Part shown: positions 15,441 through 23,514 of the stretch, piece by piece
Numbering within the stretch: the stretch's first letter is position 1
Layout: each line of letters begins with the position of its first letter
Assembly: GCF_029714305.1 (NCBI RefSeq)
Contig: NZ_CP121647.1
Span: 4,546,501-4,610,500, forward strand
Direction: 5' to 3'
Origin: Bradyrhizobium sp. CB3481
Lineage (GTDB): Bacteria > Pseudomonadota > Alphaproteobacteria > Rhizobiales > Xanthobacteraceae
DNA length: 64,000 nt
The notes under the pieces: generated by a model
Seen by the model: only the letters and a program-made list of their open reading frames with translations
Told to the model about the DNA's origin: nothing
Database searches by the model: none
Program-made: the position numbers and the translations under genes

Positions 15441-16475
15441 TCAAGCCGCCGCCTTGGCGCCGGTCGGGACTTCCGAGATCGTCTTCAGGATCTGGGAAGC
15501 GATCTGGTATGGGTCGCCCTGGGAGTTCGGACGACGGTCTTCCAGATAGCCCTTGTATCCGTTGTTGACGAAAGAGTGCGGAACGCGGATCGAGGCACCG
15601 CGGTCGGCCACGCCATAGCTGAACTTGTTCCAGGGCGCGGTCTCGTGCTTGCCGGTCAGGCGCTTGTCGTTGTCCGGCCCGTAGACGGCAATGTGGTCCA
15701 TGAGGTTCTTCTCAAAGGCACCCATCAGCTTCTCGAAATATTCCTTGCCGCCGACTTCGCGCATGTACTTGGTCGAGAAGTTGGCGTGCATGCCCGAGCC
15801 GTTCCAGTCGGTATCGCCGAGCGGCTTGCAGTGGAATTCGATGTCGATGCCGTACTTTTCGGTGAGACGCAGCATCAGGTAGCGGGCCATCCACATCTGG
15901 TCGGCGGCGGTACGGGAGCCCTTGCCGAAGATCTGGAATTCCCACTGGCCCTTCGCCACTTCGGCGTTGATGCCTTCGTGGTTGATGCCGGCATGGAGGC
16001 AGAGGTCGAGATGTTCTTCCACCATCTTGCGGGCGACGTCGCCGACGTTCTTGTAGCCAACGCCGGTGTAGTACGGGCCCTGCGGCGCCGGATAGCCTTC
16101 CGACGGGAAACCGAGCGGACGGCCGTCCTTGTAGAAGAAATATTCCTGCTCGAAGCCGAACCAGGCGCCTTCATCGTCCAGGATGGTCGCACGCTTGTTG
16201 GACGGATGCGGGGTCTTGCCATCGGGCATCATGACTTCGCACATCACCAGCACGCCATTGGTGCGGGCGCCATCCGGATAAACCGCGACCGGCTTCAGCA
16301 CGCAATCGGAGCTGTGGCCTTCGGCCTGGTTGGTCGACGAACCATCGAAGCCCCACAGCGGAAGCTGCTCCAGCGTCGGAAACTTGTCGAATTCCTTGAT
16401 CTGCGTCTTGCCGCGCAAACTCGGCGTCGGCGTATAGCCGTCGAGCCAAATATACTCGAGCTTGTACTTGGTCAT
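15441..16475 (-). CDS. glnII: Glutamine synthetase type II (GSII)
   Basis: 344 residues from ATG 16473-16475, with AGAGAGG upstream; the extension to 16640 has no homology. It starts MTKYKLEYIWLDGY and contains LWGFDGSSTNQAEGHSSD, the GSII substrate loop, PGARTNGVLVMCE, EQEYFFY, GINAEVAKGQWEFQI, the ammonium/glutamate region GSGMHANFSTKYMR and NRGASIR-type RGASIRVP. The eukaryote-like GSII forms a homooctamer or decamer and makes glutamine from glutamate, ammonia and ATP. It is characteristic of rhizobia alongside GlnA. A sigma-54 promoter lies upstream, consistent with NtrC control under nitrogen limitation. Confidence 0.97.
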   Translation of the reverse strand: MTKYKLEYIWLDGYTPTPSLRGKTQIKEFDKFPTLEQLPLWGFDGSSTNQAEGHSSDCVLKPVAVYPDGARTNGVLVMCEVMMPDGKTPHPSNKRATILDDEGAWFGFEQEYFFYKDGRPLGFPSEGYPAPQGPYYTGVGYKNVGDVARKMVEEHLDLCLHAGINHEGINAEVAKGQWEFQIFGKGSRTAADQMWMARYLMLRLTEKYGIDIEFHCKPLGDTDWNGSGMHANFSTKYMREVGGKEYFEKLMGAFEKNLMDHIAVYGPDNDKRLTGKHETAPWNKFSYGVADRGASIRVPHSFVNNGYKGYLEDRRPNSQGDPYQIASQILKTISEVPTGAKAAA

Positions 16476-16599
16476 TGAGCCTCTCTTGAAGTTGCTACTG
16501 TGGAATGCGGAGCCGAAGCCTTGAAATCTGGATCGTGATGCCCAGCCCCCTGGAAGCTCCGCATACGTGTACCCGGCCACGTCAGGCCACGCCTTAGTA

Positions 16600-16617
16600 A
16601 GCATGTAACGTGCCAAT
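16600..16617 (-). promoter_or_regulatory. Sigma-54 (-24/-12) promoter of glnII
   Basis: On the minus strand the sequence TTGGCACGTTACATGC occupies 16616-16601. It fits TTGGCACG-N4-TTGC with one mismatch, and the GG and GC dinucleotides have the required 10-base spacing. It would start transcription near 16590, giving a leader of about 115 bases before glnII. Rhizobial glnII genes are known to be NtrC/sigma-54 dependent. Confidence 0.8.
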
Positions 16618-17048
16618 CGCTGCACTGCGGTAGTGGTCATCCACAGGGCGAGCGGGGCGCCGGCCTAAAATAAAAGCTGCGACATAGGAGCGCGGCAGGC
16701 CTGCAAATCAGGCCGATCGGCGACGGCGCCGCAGCGCGAATCCAGCCTATTTCTCCGGCACTTCCGCTTGTCTGCGGCTAAGCGCTTAAAGGAACGGCAT
16801 CATTTTGACACCCGGGCGCGGGCGGCCAGCTGGTCGGAGCAACCATCCCGCCGGCTCGCGCATTGGTCAGGCGAACGCTGCCTCGCAGAGAGCAACGCCG
16901 AAACTGCCTATGAAATGGACAAATCCTGCCGTCATCTTGGGCACTTGCACCCGACCGGGGCACCGACAATATCGACTTACGTAACCAGTAGAGAACGACT
17001 CGGGCGCACCATGGAGGTACCCCGCCCGAGGGATGAGGAGAGACTGAG
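16618..17048. other. Intergenic region upstream of glnII and its small partner gene
   Basis: About 430 bases with no convincing gene on either strand. It should carry enhancer sites for the glnII promoter and the promoter for the gene at 17049. I could not pick out a clear NtrC enhancer pair or a second -24/-12 element: a GGCAC-N8-TTG string near 16757 lacks the GC needed at -12. Confidence 0.4.
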
Positions 17049-17249
17049 ATGATAAATACCGGTCTAGATCAGGGGTCTGCCAAGATCTACCAGTTCCCAA
17101 CCGGGGGCCGTGCGGCTCTCCGGGGACGGCGCTATGGCGAGACCAAGCCAGCCGAGTTTGCCGCCCAGGCGGTCAACCTCGCGGACTGCAGCGACAGCTG
17201 GTACCACGCTGCCGCCATCGAGAATGCCAACAACGAGCGGGACCACTGA
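17049..17249 (+). CDS. Small conserved protein next to glnII (DUF2735-like)
   Basis: 66 residues from an ATG behind GATGAGGAGAG. The start MINTGLDQGSAKIYQFPTGGRAA, with the KIYQFP motif, and a C-terminal SWYHAAAI match a small rhizobial family I believe is DUF2735, commonly located beside glnII. The protein has no membrane segment or known catalytic motif. Its divergent placement relative to glnII suggests nitrogen-linked expression. Function is not known; the family name is from memory. Confidence 0.7.
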   Translation: MINTGLDQGSAKIYQFPTGGRAALRGRRYGETKPAEFAAQAVNLADCSDSWYHAAAIENANNERDH

Positions 17250-17306
17250 TGCCCGGGAAGTGTCTGGCAGGGACGCGCCCGATCAACAAGGCGCGGACGG
17301 CGAACC

Positions 17307-17343
17307 AAAAAGGGTCGGAACGATAACGTTTCGGCCCTTTTTC
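17307..17343. terminator. Bidirectional rho-independent terminator
   Basis: AAAAAGGG-T-CGGAACG, loop ATAA, CGTTTCG-GCCCTTTTT: a nearly continuous stem with an A-run on one side and a T-run on the other. It separates the convergent genes ending at 17249 (+) and 17342 (-) and can serve both. Confidence 0.8.
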
Positions 17344-17662
17344 ATGTCTGCTGCTCGCAGGTCGTGGTCTTCCGCCTGGCATGCTTGAGCGTCACGACCC
17401 CTGCTTTGGTGATCCGCAGCGTCACGCCCTTTGCCTGATAGCGCGACCCCGTCAGCGCCACCCGCTTGGGCAGCGTCAGCGCCTTGCCGTCGATCTGCAG
17501 ATGGGCGCGCTTGTCGTATTGAAAAAATCCGACCATGAATTGCGAGCCGTCGGCACAGCGATAGTTCCGGAAACTGGACTGCGCGGATGCCCCCGATGGG
17601 ATGGTCGCAACCGCTGCAGCGCACAGCGCCGCGCCGAAAATCATAGCTTTAAGACAATTCAT
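17342..17662 (-). CDS. MliC-like (lysozyme inhibitor fold) exported protein
   Basis: 106 residues from ATG 17660-17662 behind AGGGGCG. The N-terminus is a signal peptide (AMIFGAALCAAAVATIPSGASAQ). The mature part has YRCADGSQFMVGFF, KRAHLQIDGKALTLPKR and GSRYQAKGVTLRITKAG, ending with a second Cys (TTTCEQQ). This two-Cys beta-barrel pattern (YRC..G...V ... A.L..DG ... G.RY) is that of MliC/PliC-type inhibitors of C-type lysozyme. Key inhibitory residues were not checked, so the family assignment is moderate and inhibition of a lysozyme is inference. Confidence 0.6.
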   Translation of the reverse strand: MNCLKAMIFGAALCAAAVATIPSGASAQSSFRNYRCADGSQFMVGFFQYDKRAHLQIDGKALTLPKRVALTGSRYQAKGVTLRITKAGVVTLKHARRKTTTCEQQT

Positions 17663-17757
17663 GCTTCGCCCCTTGCAGAGTTCAGTATAGACGAGACCGG
17701 AGCAGACGGCATGTCCTTCCGTTCTTGTCCACCACGCGAGATCGTCCGAACCAGCCG

Positions 17758-18504
17758 ATGCCAGTGACCCCTGCCCGCCATCTCAACCTTTCCGGCGCCA
17801 GCAATTTCCGCGACCTCGGCGGCTACGCGACCAGCGACGGCCGGACCGTGCGCTGGCGGCAGATCTTCCGCTCCAACCATCTCGGCCATCTTACCGACGA
17901 AGATGCCGTCGTGCTGCGCGATCTCGGCGTCCGCAGCGCGTTCGACTTTCGCGGCACCGAGGAACGCACTGCCGCCCTGTGCGCCATGCCAGAAATATCA
18001 GTTCATTCGCTGCCGGTCGAACCCACCGTCGTGGCGGCCTTGCGCGCAATCGCAGCCGGCGGCACACCGCTGTCGACCAATCACGCCGTCGAGGTGATGT
18101 GCGATTCCTATCGCAGCTATGTGCAGAACAACACGCGCCACTTCCGGACGCTGTTTGCGCATCTGCTCGAAGACCGTGCGCCGCTGGTGATCCATTGCAC
18201 CGCCGGCAAGGACCGCACCGGCTTTGCCTGCGCGCTGATCCTGCACACACTCGGCGTTCCCGAGGAAGCGATCTCGGAAGATTATCTGCTGACCAACCGC
18301 TTCTACCGCAGGGATCCCAACCACAGCACCGACCTGCCCGACGAGGTCAGGCAGGTGCTCGGCTCGGTGCAGGCCGCGTTCCTGGCTGCAGCCTTCCAGG
18401 CCATCGATGCCGATTATGGCGATCTCGAAAGCTATATCCGCGACGGCCTCGGCATCGGCAAAGCCGAGCGCGCCCATCTCGAAGCGCGCTATTTGGAGGG
18501 CTAA
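17758..18504 (+). CDS. Tyrosine-specific protein phosphatase family
   Basis: 248 residues from ATG 17758; an in-frame TTG at 17725 is possible. HCTAGKDRTG (146-155) is the CX5R phosphatase signature, with Cys147 and Arg153. The N-terminal LNLSGASNFRDLGGY and DLRTxxE-like FDFRGTEERTA are the conserved segments of the PTP family seen in Mycobacterium PtpB-like and fungal Siw14-like enzymes. No signal peptide, so it acts in the cytoplasm if this start is right. Substrates may be phosphoproteins or phosphoinositide/inositol phosphates; this cannot be told from sequence. Confidence 0.87.
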   Translation: MPVTPARHLNLSGASNFRDLGGYATSDGRTVRWRQIFRSNHLGHLTDEDAVVLRDLGVRSAFDFRGTEERTAALCAMPEISVHSLPVEPTVVAALRAIAAGGTPLSTNHAVEVMCDSYRSYVQNNTRHFRTLFAHLLEDRAPLVIHCTAGKDRTGFACALILHTLGVPEEAISEDYLLTNRFYRRDPNHSTDLPDEVRQVLGSVQAAFLAAAFQAIDADYGDLESYIRDGLGIGKAERAHLEARYLEG

Positions 18505-18637
18505 CCTGGAGTCTGACGGGATTACAGTCGGTCGACTGGCTGCGTCGGGCGCTGCCGGCTACTGTGCATGGGGTTGTTTTCGATATTTTGTTGCGGCGGC
18601 CAAGGGAGCGCCGGGCCGGACCTGATCTGATCGTGTT

Positions 18638-19330
18638 TTAGTCCGCCTTCACCCGCCGCATCGATACCACCTGCGCGGAGGGCTTGCCGCCCGTGGTCCT
18701 GATGTTGACCTGCACCTCGTAGTCGTTGCTGGTTTCGCTCTTCGGCACATAGAGCATCGCGGTGAAGCGCAGGCGTCCGCGCGCATCCAGCGTCAATGGC
18801 AGATCGGTGCGCACGCGGAAGGAATTGCCCTGGCGTTTTCGCGGCGGCAACCTCGCCGTCATGACCGGCTCGACCAGCGCCCGCAGATCTAGCTTCACGG
18901 CCGCTGCGCCATCGATCCGGTAATAGGCAAAGGAGTCGCTGTCCCAGCGGCTGTTGGCGACCTCGACGACGGACCGGCTGTCCGGCGACCAGGCGGCAAC
19001 CAGTTCGTAGCGGTTGGCGCGCATCTCGCCGGTCGCCCAGTATTCGCCGCCGAGCTTGGCGAGCACCGCACCGTCGCTGACGCGGATCAGGAGGTTTTCG
19101 ACGCCGGGCGGCGGCGGATCGCTGACCGACAGGCCCTGCGCGCCGCGCCAGGCGAATGCATAATCCTTCGATGGCGAGATGGTATCGTCGACGACCCGCA
19201 TCGCAGCGTTCCCCTCGCCGCAGACGAGGCCGCCATGTTGGTCGGTAACGCAGGCCTGCGCCAAGGCGGCAGGCGTCCGCAGCGCATAGGATGCGAGGAC
19301 AACGAGCAGAACTGCCAGAGCGCGGTGCAT
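18638..19330 (-). CDS. Exported protein of unknown function
   Basis: 230 residues. A signal peptide (LAVLLVVLASYALRTPAALAQA) is followed by a Cys pair near the mature N-terminus (ACVTDQHGGLVCGEG). Sequence features include WSPDSRSVVEVANSRWDSDSFAYYRI, a segment resembling a single beta-propeller blade. No enzyme motif was recognised. It ends with MRRVKAD. A free-standing gene between the phosphatase (convergent) and a small minus-strand gene. Confidence 0.7.
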   Translation of the reverse strand: MHRALAVLLVVLASYALRTPAALAQACVTDQHGGLVCGEGNAAMRVVDDTISPSKDYAFAWRGAQGLSVSDPPPPGVENLLIRVSDGAVLAKLGGEYWATGEMRANRYELVAAWSPDSRSVVEVANSRWDSDSFAYYRIDGAAAVKLDLRALVEPVMTARLPPRKRQGNSFRVRTDLPLTLDARGRLRFTAMLYVPKSETSNDYEVQVNIRTTGGKPSAQVVSMRRVKAD

Positions 19331-19400
19331 GCCGCGATCCTATCCTTCGGAGGCCAGCCGTAAAGCTGCGCGCTATCCGGCCGGAGAAGTGCCTGGCGGC

Positions 19401-19601
19401 TCAGGCCGCCGCTTCCATTTCCATTTCGGCATCGAGGTCGGCGATGACGTCCTCGAACGCCGAGATCGCCTGCTGGATCGCTGCGATCTGCATCAATTCC
19501 CAGCTCGAGACCGGACCGCTGCGGTTCTGCAGCGCGACGACGAGGTCGCGCCGCTGCTCCTTAAGCTGAACAAGCGGTAAACCATGATCCGGCAAACCCA
19601 T
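19401..19601 (-). CDS. Small helical protein of unknown function
   Basis: 66 residues from ATG 19599-19601 behind a strong GGGGGA. The sequence (MGLPDHGLPLVQLKEQRRD, then SSWELMQIAAIQQAISAFED, ending DLDAEMEMEAAA) is amphipathic and acidic at the C-terminus, consistent with a small helical bundle or coiled coil. No Cys and no membrane segment. No family recognised. Confidence 0.6.
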   Translation of the reverse strand: MGLPDHGLPLVQLKEQRRDLVVALQNRSGPVSSWELMQIAAIQQAISAFEDVIADLDAEMEMEAAA

Positions 19602-19834
19602 GACAAATCCCCCTGGCCTTCTGTTGGTATCCGCCTTGTATCGAACGGAGTCTGCAAACGGCTTACAGAACTTCGGCAAATTTTATCGATTTTGCCCCAT
19701 TCCGTAGTCTTACGCGGCGTGTTTCCGCCGCCGCCGTTGCGGTTGGCGGAACGACCGTTCATGCAGAAATTCGCCGCATCACATGAAATTCTCCTGATAG
19801 GATGCGCCTCCTTTCCGGCTGGCGGAGGCCCATC

Positions 19835-20515
19835 ATGAACGGAAAAGTCATCGTGGTGACGGGAGCCCTCGGCGCGCTCGGCAGCGTTGTGGCCAACGAG
19901 GCGCTGGCGCGCGGGGCCAGGATTGCAAGCGTCGACCATGCCCCGACGCAAGTCCCGGCCACGGCCGATCGGTTCGAACTTGGCGGCGTCGACCTCACCG
20001 ACGCAGCCCAGGCGAACAAGGCGATCAAGGCTGCGGCCTCGCATTTTGGAAAGCTGGATGCGCTGATCAACATCGCCGGCGGTTTTGCCTTTGAGACGGT
20101 GATAGATGGTGACCCCAAGACCTGGCAGCGCATGTACGCACTCAACGTCATGACCGCGCTGAACGCCTCGCGCGCAGCGATCCCGCATCTCGTCGCATCG
20201 GGTAACGGGCGCATCGTCAATGTCGGCGCGATGGGCGCGCTGCAGGCCGGAAGTGGCATGGGCGCCTACGCGGCCTCGAAATCCGGCGTGCATCGCCTGA
20301 CCGAGGCGCTCGCCGCCGAGCTCAAGGGCAAGGTCACGGTCAATGCCGTGCTGCCGTCGATCATCGACACGTCGGCGAACCGCGCCAGCATGCCGAAAGC
20401 CGATTTCGCCAAATGGGTGACGCCAAAGGAATTGGCCGAGGTGATCCTGTTCCTCGCCAGCGACGCGGCGAGTGCCGTCACCGGCGCGCTGCTGCCGGTG
20501 AGCGGGAGGGTTTAG
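19835..20515 (+). CDS. SDR-family NAD(P)-dependent oxidoreductase with altered active-site serine
   Basis: 226 residues from an ATG behind GGCGGAGG. The Rossmann cofactor loop is VVTGALGALGS (8-17), with NIAGG at 79-83 and YAASK giving Tyr145 and Lys149. The position of the catalytic Ser, 13 residues before Tyr, reads Ala132 (NVGAMG instead of NISSxxG), so the classical Asn-Ser-Tyr-Lys tetrad is incomplete; a nearby Ser140 might substitute. The Asp36-like region ASVDHAP suggests NAD preference. The reaction is unknown. It converges on GrlR-like copy 3 with overlapping stops. Confidence 0.83.
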   Translation: MNGKVIVVTGALGALGSVVANEALARGARIASVDHAPTQVPATADRFELGGVDLTDAAQANKAIKAAASHFGKLDALINIAGGFAFETVIDGDPKTWQRMYALNVMTALNASRAAIPHLVASGNGRIVNVGAMGALQAGSGMGAYAASKSGVHRLTEALAAELKGKVTVNAVLPSIIDTSANRASMPKADFAKWVTPKELAEVILFLASDAASAVTGALLPVSGRV

Positions 20516-21243
20516 TCCTCAACCTCCGCCAGCTTTCGCAGCACCGCCTTGAAGCGGATGCTGCGCTTGCCGGCGAGCGCGGTGGCTTCGCCCTCTGCGC
20601 CGTCAGGGTCGTAGGTCCCGGAAAAGCCGATGCCGACTTCATGGCCGCTGAATATCGGCCGCTCGCTTTGGGCCAGCGTATGCTCGCGATTGACGAGTTC
20701 GCCCTTCCACCTGCCGTTTGCCGCTGAATAGGCCCCGATATAGTCGAAAAAGGCGTCGCCGCCCCTGATCCGGCCGTCCTGCAGCAGCATCACGCCGGTG
20801 TTGCCGGCATCGATCCCGTCGAGCATGCGGATGTGGATGGAATAGAGCCCGTTGCTGATGCCATCAGGGCCGACTTCGCCGGGCGGCGGGGCGTCGGAAT
20901 CGTTGATCCGAGAAAGGACGGTCTTGAACCGGATTCCCGGCAACGCGGCGCTGCCGCCCTCGAAATGAATTTCTTCGCCCAAGGGGGCGCCGGTGAAATT
21001 CAGGACCGCGTGGTCGACGTCGAACATCGGAACGTAGTTCGGATAGTGGTTGTGCCGCGACATCGTGATCTCGACCGCAATGACGCCGTCAGCCGAGGTG
21101 AAGCTGCCGGCAAAGGACGAGCCGGAATCACCGCCATAGAGCCGGCCGCCTTCGGTCGCGAACATCACGCCGCACCCCGTGCCGCGCTCGGTGACAAAGC
21201 TGAATTTGTATAGTCCTTGCAGCACGCCCTGCCCGCTTTGCAT
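20512..21243 (-). CDS. Double GrlR-like domain protein, copy 3
   Basis: 243 residues from ATG 21241-21243. Two tandem domains again: LQGLYKFSF, GRLYGGDSGSSFAGSF in the first, then NGLYSIHIRMLDG, GRIRGGDAFFDYIGAY, GELVNREHT, FSGHEVGIGFSGT and ALAGKRSIR in the second. The second domain matches copies 1 and 2 closely; the first has diverged more. Two Asn/His-rich segments (MSRHNHYPNY and REHTLAQ) recur in comparable places in each copy. It shares four bases with the SDR gene end. No DNA-binding or secretion motif seen. Function unknown. Confidence 0.65.
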   Translation of the reverse strand: MQSGQGVLQGLYKFSFVTERGTGCGVMFATEGGRLYGGDSGSSFAGSFTSADGVIAVEITMSRHNHYPNYVPMFDVDHAVLNFTGAPLGEEIHFEGGSAALPGIRFKTVLSRINDSDAPPPGEVGPDGISNGLYSIHIRMLDGIDAGNTGVMLLQDGRIRGGDAFFDYIGAYSAANGRWKGELVNREHTLAQSERPIFSGHEVGIGFSGTYDPDGAEGEATALAGKRSIRFKAVLRKLAEVED

Positions 21244-21417
21244 CTGGCAAATGCGATCTGGCCCGCGAACACTGGATTCGCGGGTTCCCTCGATTGCCTT
21301 TGGCCTTGTCCCCGGGGGCACAATAGCCGCCCGCGCGGCCCCCGATCAAACGCTTTGCCTGATATCGGCTACAGTCCGGATACTGAGTCGCGGCCGCCTG
21401 CGCCGCCGGAGCGAATT

Positions 21418-22101
21418 TTGGAAACCGAGCTCTATCTTCCCGTCAAACGCTTCCTCGAAAAGCTCGGCTTCACCGTCAAGGGCGAGGTCGGCGGCTGCGA
21501 TCTGGTGGCGCTGAGTGGCGATGACCCGCCGATCGTCGTGATCGGCGAGTTGAAGCTTGCCTTCAATCTCGAATTGATCCTGCAGGCGGTGGATCGCGCC
21601 GGCGCCGCCGACGAGGTCTGGCTTGCGGCCAGACTGTCCGCCCGCGGCAAGGGCCGTGAAAGCGACGCGCGCTATCGCAATCTCTGCCGCCGTCTCGGTT
21701 TTGGCATGCTCGCCGTCACCAATACGGGCGATGTCGAGGTGCTGGTCAAGCCGCCGACATCGGCGCCGCGCCGCGATCCCAGGAAGCGCTCGCGGCTGAT
21801 CGCCGAGCACCAGAAGCGCAAGGGCGATCCCGTCTTGGGCGGATCGACGCGCGCGCCGATCATGACGGCCTACCGTCAGCAGGCGCTGGCCTGCGCCTGC
21901 GCCCTTTCGGGTGGGCCGCGGCGCGTCAGGGATTTGCGGGTCGACATCCCCGATGCCGGCAAGATCCTGCTCCATAACGTTTATGGCTGGTTCGACCGCG
22001 CCGAGCGCGGCATCTACGTGCTGACCGACGCCGGCCATGCCGCGTTGAAACGCTGGCCGCAGCAGCCGCAGGGCCTGCCGGCCACCGATGCGGCGCCCTG
22101 A
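21418..22101 (+). CDS. DUF2161-type putative PD-(D/E)XK phosphodiesterase
   Basis: 227 residues from a TTG at 21418, with CGGAGCG upstream. The start METELYLPVKRFLEKLGF and the core VKGEVGGCDLVAL...VVIGELKLAFNLELILQAVDR follow the nuclease-like order: Glu, Asp in GCDL, then Glu-x-Lys in GELK. A basic middle (RRDPRKRSRLIAEHQKRKGD) and a C-terminal winged-helix-like part (RVRDLRVDIPDAGKILLHNVYGWFDRAERGIYVLTDAG) follow, the latter perhaps binding DNA. The family is known only as DUF2161, with a predicted restriction-like fold. Catalysis has not been shown to my knowledge. Confidence 0.72.
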   Translation: METELYLPVKRFLEKLGFTVKGEVGGCDLVALSGDDPPIVVIGELKLAFNLELILQAVDRAGAADEVWLAARLSARGKGRESDARYRNLCRRLGFGMLAVTNTGDVEVLVKPPTSAPRRDPRKRSRLIAEHQKRKGDPVLGGSTRAPIMTAYRQQALACACALSGGPRRVRDLRVDIPDAGKILLHNVYGWFDRAERGIYVLTDAGHAALKRWPQQPQGLPATDAAP

Positions 22102-22154
22102 CGGTATCGTGATCGCCCGCCATAAAGGGCTATCGGACCTGAGGAATTGTAGGT

Positions 22155-22199
22155 GCATGGCTGTATTGCCATGCGAAATTCATATTGCAATGCAATATG
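22155..22199. promoter_or_regulatory. Two adjacent palindromes upstream of a small gene
   Basis: First, GCATGGC-TGTATT-GCCATGC at 22155-22174, perfect 7-base arms. Second, CATATTGCA-A-TGCAATATG at 22181-22199, perfect 9-base arms around one base. They lie 41-85 bases before the ATG at 22240 and look like paired operator sites rather than a terminator, since no T-run follows. The regulator is unknown. Confidence 0.5.
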
Positions 22200-22239
22200 T
22201 GGGGACATAGGTATCTCCGCGAGTCAATGCGAGGCCCCT

Positions 22240-22536
22240 ATGAGCGAAGACTGGAACACGAAATACGGCACACGGCGCGTCCGGCGGGATCCGCCGACGC
22301 TGGAGGAAGCGATCTTCGCCGCGGTGGGAATCACCGACGACCAGCAGCAGCAGGCGGAAATCGCGGCTGCGCTGATGGGCCTGCCTTACGAGGAAGTCCT
22401 GGCTGAAGTGAAGAAGACAGGCCGCGCACTGGCGCGTTCGGCCACCCGCGTCATCGCCGGCGAACAGGGCGCCCAGCGCGCCGTGGTGGTGGAGCGCAAG
22501 GTTGTCCGGCGCTTCGCTACGCGCACCGGCACCTGA
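22240..22536 (+). CDS. Small conserved protein of unknown function
   Basis: 98 residues, starting MSEDWNTKYGTRRVRRDPPTLEEAI. It contains ITDDQQQQAEIAAALMGLPYEEVLAEVKK, predicted mostly helical, and a basic C-terminus (VVVERKVVRRFATRTGT). No Cys, no membrane segment. Two palindromes lie upstream and a strong terminator downstream, so it is probably a monocistronic, regulated gene. I do not recognise a named family. Confidence 0.7.
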   Translation: MSEDWNTKYGTRRVRRDPPTLEEAIFAAVGITDDQQQQAEIAAALMGLPYEEVLAEVKKTGRALARSATRVIAGEQGAQRAVVVERKVVRRFATRTGT

Positions 22537-22570
22537 ACGGGTCGCCGCAGCCTTACCTGAATGGCTCAAG

Positions 22571-22606
22571 AAAAATGCCCAAGGCTCATTCGGCCTTGGG
22601 CATTTT
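22571..22606. terminator. Bidirectional rho-independent terminator
   Basis: AAAAATGCCCAAGGC and its exact complement, 15 bases each, enclose a short loop, with A-run and T-run as part of the stem. It sits between the convergent genes ending at 22536 (+) and 22631 (-). Confidence 0.9.
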
Positions 22607-22630
22607 TGTATGTTCGAACGTACGGATGCC

Positions 22631-23263
22631 CTACGAGGCGCCCCACTCGGTCGGCGCGCCGCCGGCCATCCGAACCAGCATGCGCCAGTAGGCGCGGTTG
22701 AAAGCCACCACCGCACGAACCGCATTCACCATGCTTTCGGCCCAGGACGTGGCGAATTCAGCCTGATCATACTTCATCACGTCGATGGTGCCGGTGGATT
22801 CGCCTTGGCGGAACACGAGCTGCGCGCCGAACTTGCTGGCCAGCGCCCGCATCGCTTCGTTCTGCGCACCCGTGGTGATCCGCAGGCTCTTGTAGCCCTT
22901 GGCGCGGGCTTCCTTGATCAGCTTGCGGAACAGGATGCTGCCGACACCCCGGCGACGCACCGACGATTCAACGCTGAAGGCGATCTCAGGCAGCGAATCC
23001 GGCGACTGATCCGGCGGATGCAGTTCGGCGGCGCCGCGGACCACGCCATCCTCGAAAAAGGCAATGATGACCGTGCCGTCATTGGCGCATTTCTCGGCGT
23101 AGCGCTCGATGAAGCTGTCATCCATGAAGCCGTGGAAACGATCGCGGCGGCTGATGCGGTCGAGCCGCAACAGGTGATCGCGCAACAGCGGCAATTCTTC
23201 CTGCTGGCTCAGCGTGCGCACGCTGGAATCGGCGAGCGCGGCCGCAATAACGGTGAGATACAT
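22631..23263 (-). CDS. GNAT-family N-acetyltransferase
   Basis: 210 residues. The acetyl-CoA binding motif A is EIAFSVESSVRRRGVGSILFRKLIKEARAKGY (R/Q-x-x-G-x-G/A as RRRGVGS), followed by LRITTGAQNEAMRALASKFGAQLVF, typical of GNAT motif B. The last 45 residues (EFATSWAESMVNAVRAVVAFNRAYWRMLVRMAGG) form an extra amphipathic helical tail not required by the fold. The acceptor substrate is unknown. Its transcript ends at the shared terminator. Confidence 0.85.
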   Translation of the reverse strand: MYLTVIAAALADSSVRTLSQQEELPLLRDHLLRLDRISRRDRFHGFMDDSFIERYAEKCANDGTVIIAFFEDGVVRGAAELHPPDQSPDSLPEIAFSVESSVRRRGVGSILFRKLIKEARAKGYKSLRITTGAQNEAMRALASKFGAQLVFRQGESTGTIDVMKYDQAEFATSWAESMVNAVRAVVAFNRAYWRMLVRMAGGAPTEWGAS

Positions 23264-23514
23264 AGTCCAAAAACTCCTCTCAGAAAGGCCCTTCGAGGAG
23301 GCGTCGAATCCCTAGACGGCCAATATTGTGCGTCGCAACATCAAATACAAGGCCGGATTGTTGCGTATACCGCCCTAAATAGTTGCAATAATTACAGTCG
23401 TTTAGTGCACCTCCATTAACCAATTGTTAAGCCCGCTAGTCCGGCGCAGACTGGGTATGAGGCTTGCTTATTTCGGTGCGGGACAAAGCTTTCCGCAGGG
23501 GATGGAGGTCCTTC

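Noticed and set aside
16751..16773. GGCAC...TTG string as a sigma-54 promoter for the small gene at 17049
   Set aside because: The -12 GC dinucleotide is missing and the distance to the gene is about 280 bases.
11481..21243. The three GrlR-like genes as part of a type III secretion locus
   Set aside because: No secretion, chaperone, effector or LEE-like genes occur anywhere in the window.
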